DNA from: Chaetorhynchus papuensis
Lineage: Eukaryota > Chordata > Aves > Passeriformes > Rhipiduridae
Length of the DNA: 64,000 nt
Direction: 5' to 3'
NCBI GenBank assembly: GCA_013396525.1
Contig: VWYX01001163.1
Span: 169,938-233,937 of the forward strand
A program made the position numbers and the translations under genes. Under the pieces are notes generated by a model. That model was not told the DNA's origin. It did no database searches and worked only from the letters and a program-made list of their open reading frames with translations. How positions within the stretch are numbered: the first letter of the stretch is position 1; every line of letters starts with the position of its first letter. Of the stretch, positions 58,601 to 64,000 are shown piece by piece.

Positions 58601-61600
58601 TAATTCCCTGAAGGCCCGGAGATTTAAGCTTTGTGTACAAAGTCAATCCAGTTTGGGCATTTGTTACATTGCTTGTTATAATCCTCTTTGATGTAAAACT
58701 ATTAAAGATACTAAACCCTTTTCAATCTCCTTAGTATTAGGAAAACATCTTTTGGATGCTCAGTGATTACTTTCTAGCACTGCTGCTCTCTAGTAAATGC
58801 AATAGAAGCACAGGCTGCTTGGGCCAGTCAGCTGCAATATTTATCTTTCCCTAAACATGGGAAGATTCCCAGCAAAGTGTGTGTGCATGTGCTCATGTGC
58901 TTTAGGTTGTGGGCACGTTTTGGTTTGGTTTTCTTTGGAGAAGGCTGGAGGGTGTTGGCTGTGAGTGTCCTGTGTAATCAGGAAGCATAGCAGCGTTGTT
59001 TATTGAAATGTATGAACTGCCTTTAATCTGGCTGGTTTAGGTGTTGCTGGGCAGTGTGGGCACAACTTCAGCTCAGGCTGTGCAAAGTTTCAGGGGGTTT
59101 GGGGTGATATTTAAAGCGGACTGTCTGTCTTATTCAGTGCCTTATGTGTGAATAGCAAAAACTTGGTTAATGGGATGTACTGTGATCTTCCTTATGAGCT
59201 CCTGGTCAAAAGGGGTAGCAGAATTAGGGGGAAGATGCCTGTGATGAAGGGATTGGAGGTCCCATTTTCACCACAGAGTTGCCAGCAGAGTCCCCTGAAC
59301 TTGTTATCACAGGAGTTATCAGCAGAGTCCTTCATCATGTTCCAATTGTGAAGAATTGATACAATGTAAGTGGTCTGGAAAGGGATTGAAAACTGAAGAA
59401 ACAGAGTTTGCTGGTTGATTTAAAATTATCTAAGAGATTAAATCTAAAAGTGGTTTTCAAGGTGTTACTGAGTAACTAAACAATAGATGAAGTAGTTGAA
59501 AGATGCGAAGAAGACAAGAGAGGTGCTTCGACTGTGTGTGCACGGGGATGTGGTCCAAGTTACCTGTTGCTGCTCAGAGGGGTGGTTCTGAGAGAGAGAA
59601 GATGGGGTGAATGGTTCTCTGAAATGTCAGCTCAGTTGTCAGCAGCAGTGGGAGATTTAAGTGGAACACCACTAAAGCAACACTTTATATTTTGTTCTCT
59701 ATCATTCTGCTTTATAAATAGGAAGCGAACCTCTCTTTCGAATAGGCAAACTGCATCTGCACACAGTATCTCCCCGTTCCTCTCTCCAGAACCAGCTAGA
59801 AAACATCCCCCCTCACCCCCAGCATACAAAACACCTCAGGTAGATACTTGAGCTCTGCATTGAGGGAGGAATCACCACATTTTTGCCTGGTTCTGGTGCC
59901 CTCTTCCTGAGCATCTGTTGATCTGTGCCAGAGCCTGGACTCTTGGCTCTACAGAGCTGGCAGAGTGGCTGTCATAAAACTTGTCCCTAGACAGATGTCC
60001 TGTCCCAGACTGGTTACCAGAGCATCACCTGCCAGTGCAGCAAGCTGTGGGAGCTCTGTTTTGAGCAAAGGCAGGGCTAACTCAGACCATCAATTAAAAG
60101 TGTTTTGAAGTCCTCAGATGAACAGCTCTGTCAGCAGATCTGTGATGGCTGGTGAGGAGAGTGTCAGTGAGGAGCAGGGTCTGTGACACACAGCGGGTCT
60201 CAGGAGACCTTGGAAAGGAAAACTTTCACTTGGAGAGTCTGGGAGGGCTTGTAAACTTGCTGAGCTTTTCCTGGGTGGCACCTCCCTGCTGGTGGCAGTG
60301 GATGCACTCAGGGCTACTGTTTCCAAGTGTAAAGGCCATTCCTAAGGGTGGCTGCACTGCATGTGACCACAGCTTCACTTTGTTCTCATAGGCAGGAGAA
60401 GAACCCTGTTTGAATTAAGGAGGTTTTTGTTTGGAAAGCTTCTGAAGGGGACTTTTACCTTGAGTGGTTAAAGTTTGTGGTTTTGTGAGTAAGCACATAA
60501 AGAGTATCTGTATCCGTGAATGAAAAGTTGTGATGTAGGAGAATTTAAGCATTTCCTGGCAATATTTTTACAATTTAGCCCAATAAAGTTGTGCATGTTC
60601 CCCAGCAGCAGCAGTGGAACTGATCAGCTGTTGCCTTTCAGTTTTGACATTTATGCTTGAATTGAGCATAGGATGGTGAGCAGATACCTTACACTAACGG
60701 AGTCTTGATAGTTTGCTGGTTTAGGTAGAACTGTGAAAATTAGACTAGATTAACACAGGCTAATGCTGCTGTCAAAACAGTTATAAATTTGAATTTTGGT
60801 GGTTTAGTTTTGCTTGTTTATCAGGGGACTGTGCCAGAAATACAAGGGGTGAGGTCTTACCTAGCAATAGGAGCAACATAAAAATGCTTTGGGGATGTAG
60901 CAAGCAGTTTGAATGTTATTTTACAAGTGGTGAATCATCTGAATGATCCTTGTAGAAAGATTTACTTTTCATTTTTCTGCAAAGGAAAATGTTGACTGGA
61001 AAGTAATTTTGCAAAAAAATTTTTTCTTTTTTATAACTCATCTGATGAAGTTAATATTTTGAATGTGCCTGAAATCAAATGAACCAAATTACTTTTAGTT
61101 TGCAAAGGGCTGCTGCTGCAATTCACTGTTATTTAGAGGCTTCAGGAAGAAATAATTTGATTTAAGGACTCAGGCCTCCACTTCCAAGTCAATACGAATT
61201 TGTCCATTGCTTTCAGCGAGAGCTGGATCAAGCCCAGATTCCTTAGATGTCTTTCTAGGGTTTCAAAATGAGTTGTAGACTCACTAGCCAGCATCCTCAT
61301 TCAATTTTCATGTTTGTATTCCCTTTCACATGCACACAGCACAGGAAATCCTGTTTGGGGGTCCTGTCTGGAGTCTCCCTATGCCCCTATTATTAGTGCA
61401 GTCAGTTGGTAACTTGTCTAAATCTGTTGTGGACACATCCACTCCTTCCCTTCCCCTCAGAGGGGTTGGTTTACATTACAGTACTGTCTCTCCCAGCTGC
61501 TGCTTTCAGTCAGCTCAGCAGCAGTGCATTTCTCACCGTCACTCAGTGATGCCTTGTGAGGTGCAGTAAATTTACTCTACTGACCACTCGCCCAAAATAA

Positions 61601-64000
61601 CAGCGTCAGTTGAGCCTTTGCTCTAAGGTGTCTGCTGCTCTGCTTCTTCTGTCGTCCTGGCCTCCCAACACAACACTTACAACCTCTGAATGCTTTGTTT
61701 TGGTGGCCCCAGGGTTTAACTGGGGCTCTCAGGAGGCAACAGAAAGGTGCTACTCCACTGGAAGGGGAACAGTGTTGTGTGGATGTTGACCATCAAGCTG
61801 TCACTCTTTGAAAAGATTATAAACTGGCTCATTGTCTTCTGGCTCAGTCTCAGAACTGAGTAAAGCCTTTTTTTTGCCTTCTACTCACAGAGCATCTTGG
61901 AAGGACATCCTTGATCAAGAAACAGCTTTGGATGAAGTATAGTGCTTGAAAGGTCATGTTTTTCAGTGCCTTCAGTGTTAGAGTAATTTTTAATCAAATA
62001 TGCTTCACATGCAAGTAGATTTCACCCTACTCCTCTTTCCTATAGTTACGTATTCCTCTCTAAAATTCTGCACTTGTTTGAACCTACCTGCAGACAGCAC
62101 ATAATGCATAGTGGCTTCAGGGTCACTTCTGCCCCCATTTAGTGTGGGCTCCATTGCCTTCTAAAGTCACAGTCATCTACTTTTATTATTTCTACCCCCA
62201 CACTTTCTCAGCCAAGTTGGCCCTTGCATAGGCACAGAAAATAAAATGCAGGTGCAGTTTCTTACTAAACTTAACAGCTATGTGTCTCAGCACAGACAAG
62301 CCAAGATTTAAAATTATGAGTGGTGATTTGGGTGTTTTCAACTGACGTCATTAAGGGATCTCTCTGACAGTCACCAAAAGAGATTAGTTTATATGGTCAC
62401 CTGCTGTATGGAGGGATTTCAGTCAGTGACCTTAGAATTCCATTCCTCTCTTATGTACTGGGTCTGGACCCTGGGAAACTGTCTTCAGAGTGATAAGGCA
62501 GTACTTTTTAATTCCTAGTCAGAGGGAGTAGGTGTGAGCTGGAAGTGTACCAGCTTTACACGGTCACCTTCAAAAGGGGAATTTTAAATCCTCATGGTGT
62601 TTCCCAGGCCTGTTACGAAGATTTGTGTATCCCTCTTTAAAATAACGAGTGGGATGCTGCCATATTGGCATATCAGGCAGGAGGAGCCCCATGCTGATGG
62701 GACACTGTTGTCTGCTGTTCTGCCGACACAAATGGCACGAAGCCCGAGGAGGTGAAAAGGGAATTCCCTTCCCTGCCCATTGCACACAGCAGGCTGGTGC
62801 TGCTAAGCATGTGGAGTCCTTAGATGACAGCAGATGACTGCTAATAGGATACTCCTTCTTTCATCCCTGGATCACTGGTTCAGATGCAGGTCAGGCCGGC
62901 AGCAGTAAAGTCTCCTCTCCTTGGCTGCTGTCTGGCCTGGGAGATGAGCTGCAGTGTGTGGCTGAATTTTGAGCACAGGCAGCCGTATCCTTGCTGTTTC
63001 TATGAGGGGATTGCAAGTGCTGTGAGCTTAATGTCAGTAGCACAGGGCAGGGGAGACCAGCGGGTCTCACACTCGTCCCCAGAAGCCGCTGTGAGCTGGT
63101 GCCAGGTTCCCTCTGGTGGCTGAGGCACTGTGTGACCACAGCCCTGCAAGAGCGTTCCCTGCCTCCAAACCTGGCTGAACATACACTGAGCTTTTTATCC
63201 TCTCTGGGGAACCTCTCTCCCGTTTAGGAGGTGGTCAGTACTTCTGGCTTTGTTATGCTGGCCACCATCAAATTTCCGGGAAATAAGTGAAAGTTCCCTG
63301 TGGTGCGTTGCCATGTGCACCATCAGCTCAGAGATGCTCAATTTCCTTGTCCCGTAGAGCAGAAGAGCTGTTATAGACTGCATCTGTGGAGATTCACCCC
63401 TCAATCAAACACAGGACTGTAGTACAAGCTGGGAAAGAAGCTTGGAGTACAGTGAGGGATCCTTATGAAAATGGTGTGATTTGAGGAGTTAGTAATGGTT
63501 TAATACACTCTCTAAAAATGTCCTGCTTTCAGTATGAGAAAATGTTCTTGCTTTTGTGTCTGTGTTGAGCTGATGAGAAGGGGCTTTTGTTGGTTGCTGC
63601 TGAGAGAGGGGTCATGCTGCTGGAAGCCACTGACAGTGGGTGTTGTCACCTCAGGGCTGGCTGGTGCAGCAGGTGAGCCAAGAGTTGATGTTGCTCTCAA
63701 GAGGTGGTCTTTACAGGTCAAGTTAAAATATATTTTGGTACTTGTTTTATCGTTTGGGTTTCTCAGTCTGTTACTGCCCGGTGGGTAAATAGAGAGCTCA
63801 GTTTTCTGAATCTGGCTTCTGTCATCCTCACCTCTGTCCCGAACATACATTTGAGATTTCAGGCATTCCCGGGGTGCAGTGGTTGCTGCCAGTGCTGGTT
63901 TAGGATCGAGTGACTCATTAAGCATCTGCATGTACTAGGGGGGAAATTAAGAGCCAGCTTTGGCCACTGCTAACATATCTCTTTTTTCGGTTGAACCTTA

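Larger units (their letters stand above)
56002..64000 (+). other. USP13: USP13 intron 3 (part), no exon 4 seen
   Basis: The next USP13 exon should begin with an acidic DLDTDDD-like segment. I scanned for it and did not find it, so the intron probably continues to the window edge. It contains a CR1 copy and a MIR-like block. Other open frames here have no recognisable domain. Confidence 0.55.

Noticed and set aside
56002..64000. USP13 exon 4
   Set aside because: No acidic DLDTDDD-like coding block with an acceptor was found, so it was not annotated.

Overview
The window is vertebrate nuclear DNA and almost certainly avian. It holds intron-rich protein genes, no operon-like gene packing, CpG-island promoters and several 5'-truncated CR1 LINEs carrying the bird-type 3' end. 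The gene order ACTL6A, MRPL47, NDUFB5, USP13 is the one known from human 3q26 and, from memory, chicken chromosome 9. No bacterial, phage or viral gene and no CRISPR array was seen.

Layout. Positions 1-20,570 are a gene-poor, AT-rich flank with CR1 copies, one MIR-like fossil and a possible RFX/CREB/NF-Y site cluster. A CpG island at about 20.57-21.26 kb is the promoter of ACTL6A (+). Its 14 coding exons could be traced completely (429 aa, stop at 29,262, poly(A) signal at 29,697). MRPL47 (-) lies tail-to-tail with ACTL6A; its seven exons run from 35,772 down to 31,828 (244 aa). MRPL47 and NDUFB5 (+, six exons, 36,057-40,255, 192 aa) are head-to-head and share a 284-bp CpG-rich promoter that carries three copies of a repeat with a YY1-type core. 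An assembly gap (42,098-43,031, N bases) sits where the USP13 promoter and first exon should be. GC-rich sequence follows the gap, then USP13 exon 2 (51,766-51,891) and exon 3 (55,941-56,001). The rest of USP13 lies beyond the right edge.

How the genes relate. All four are housekeeping genes. ACTL6A is an actin-related subunit of BAF, INO80 and TIP60 chromatin complexes. MRPL47 (mitoribosome large subunit) and NDUFB5 (complex I) are nuclear genes for mitochondrial proteins, and their shared promoter suggests co-regulation. USP13 is a deubiquitinase. Exon boundaries were placed by reading GT/AG sites, checking that the phase stays consistent through each gene, and comparing with remembered vertebrate proteins. 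No database search was run.

I found no convincing new biological system. The items most worth a second look are the three-unit YY1-type array in the bidirectional promoter, a 91-bp inverted repeat pair of unknown family in USP13 intron 1, the gap hiding USP13 exon 1, the head-to-head CR1 pair ending beside the ACTL6A promoter, and a 9-bp repeat expanded inside the NDUFB5 presequence.
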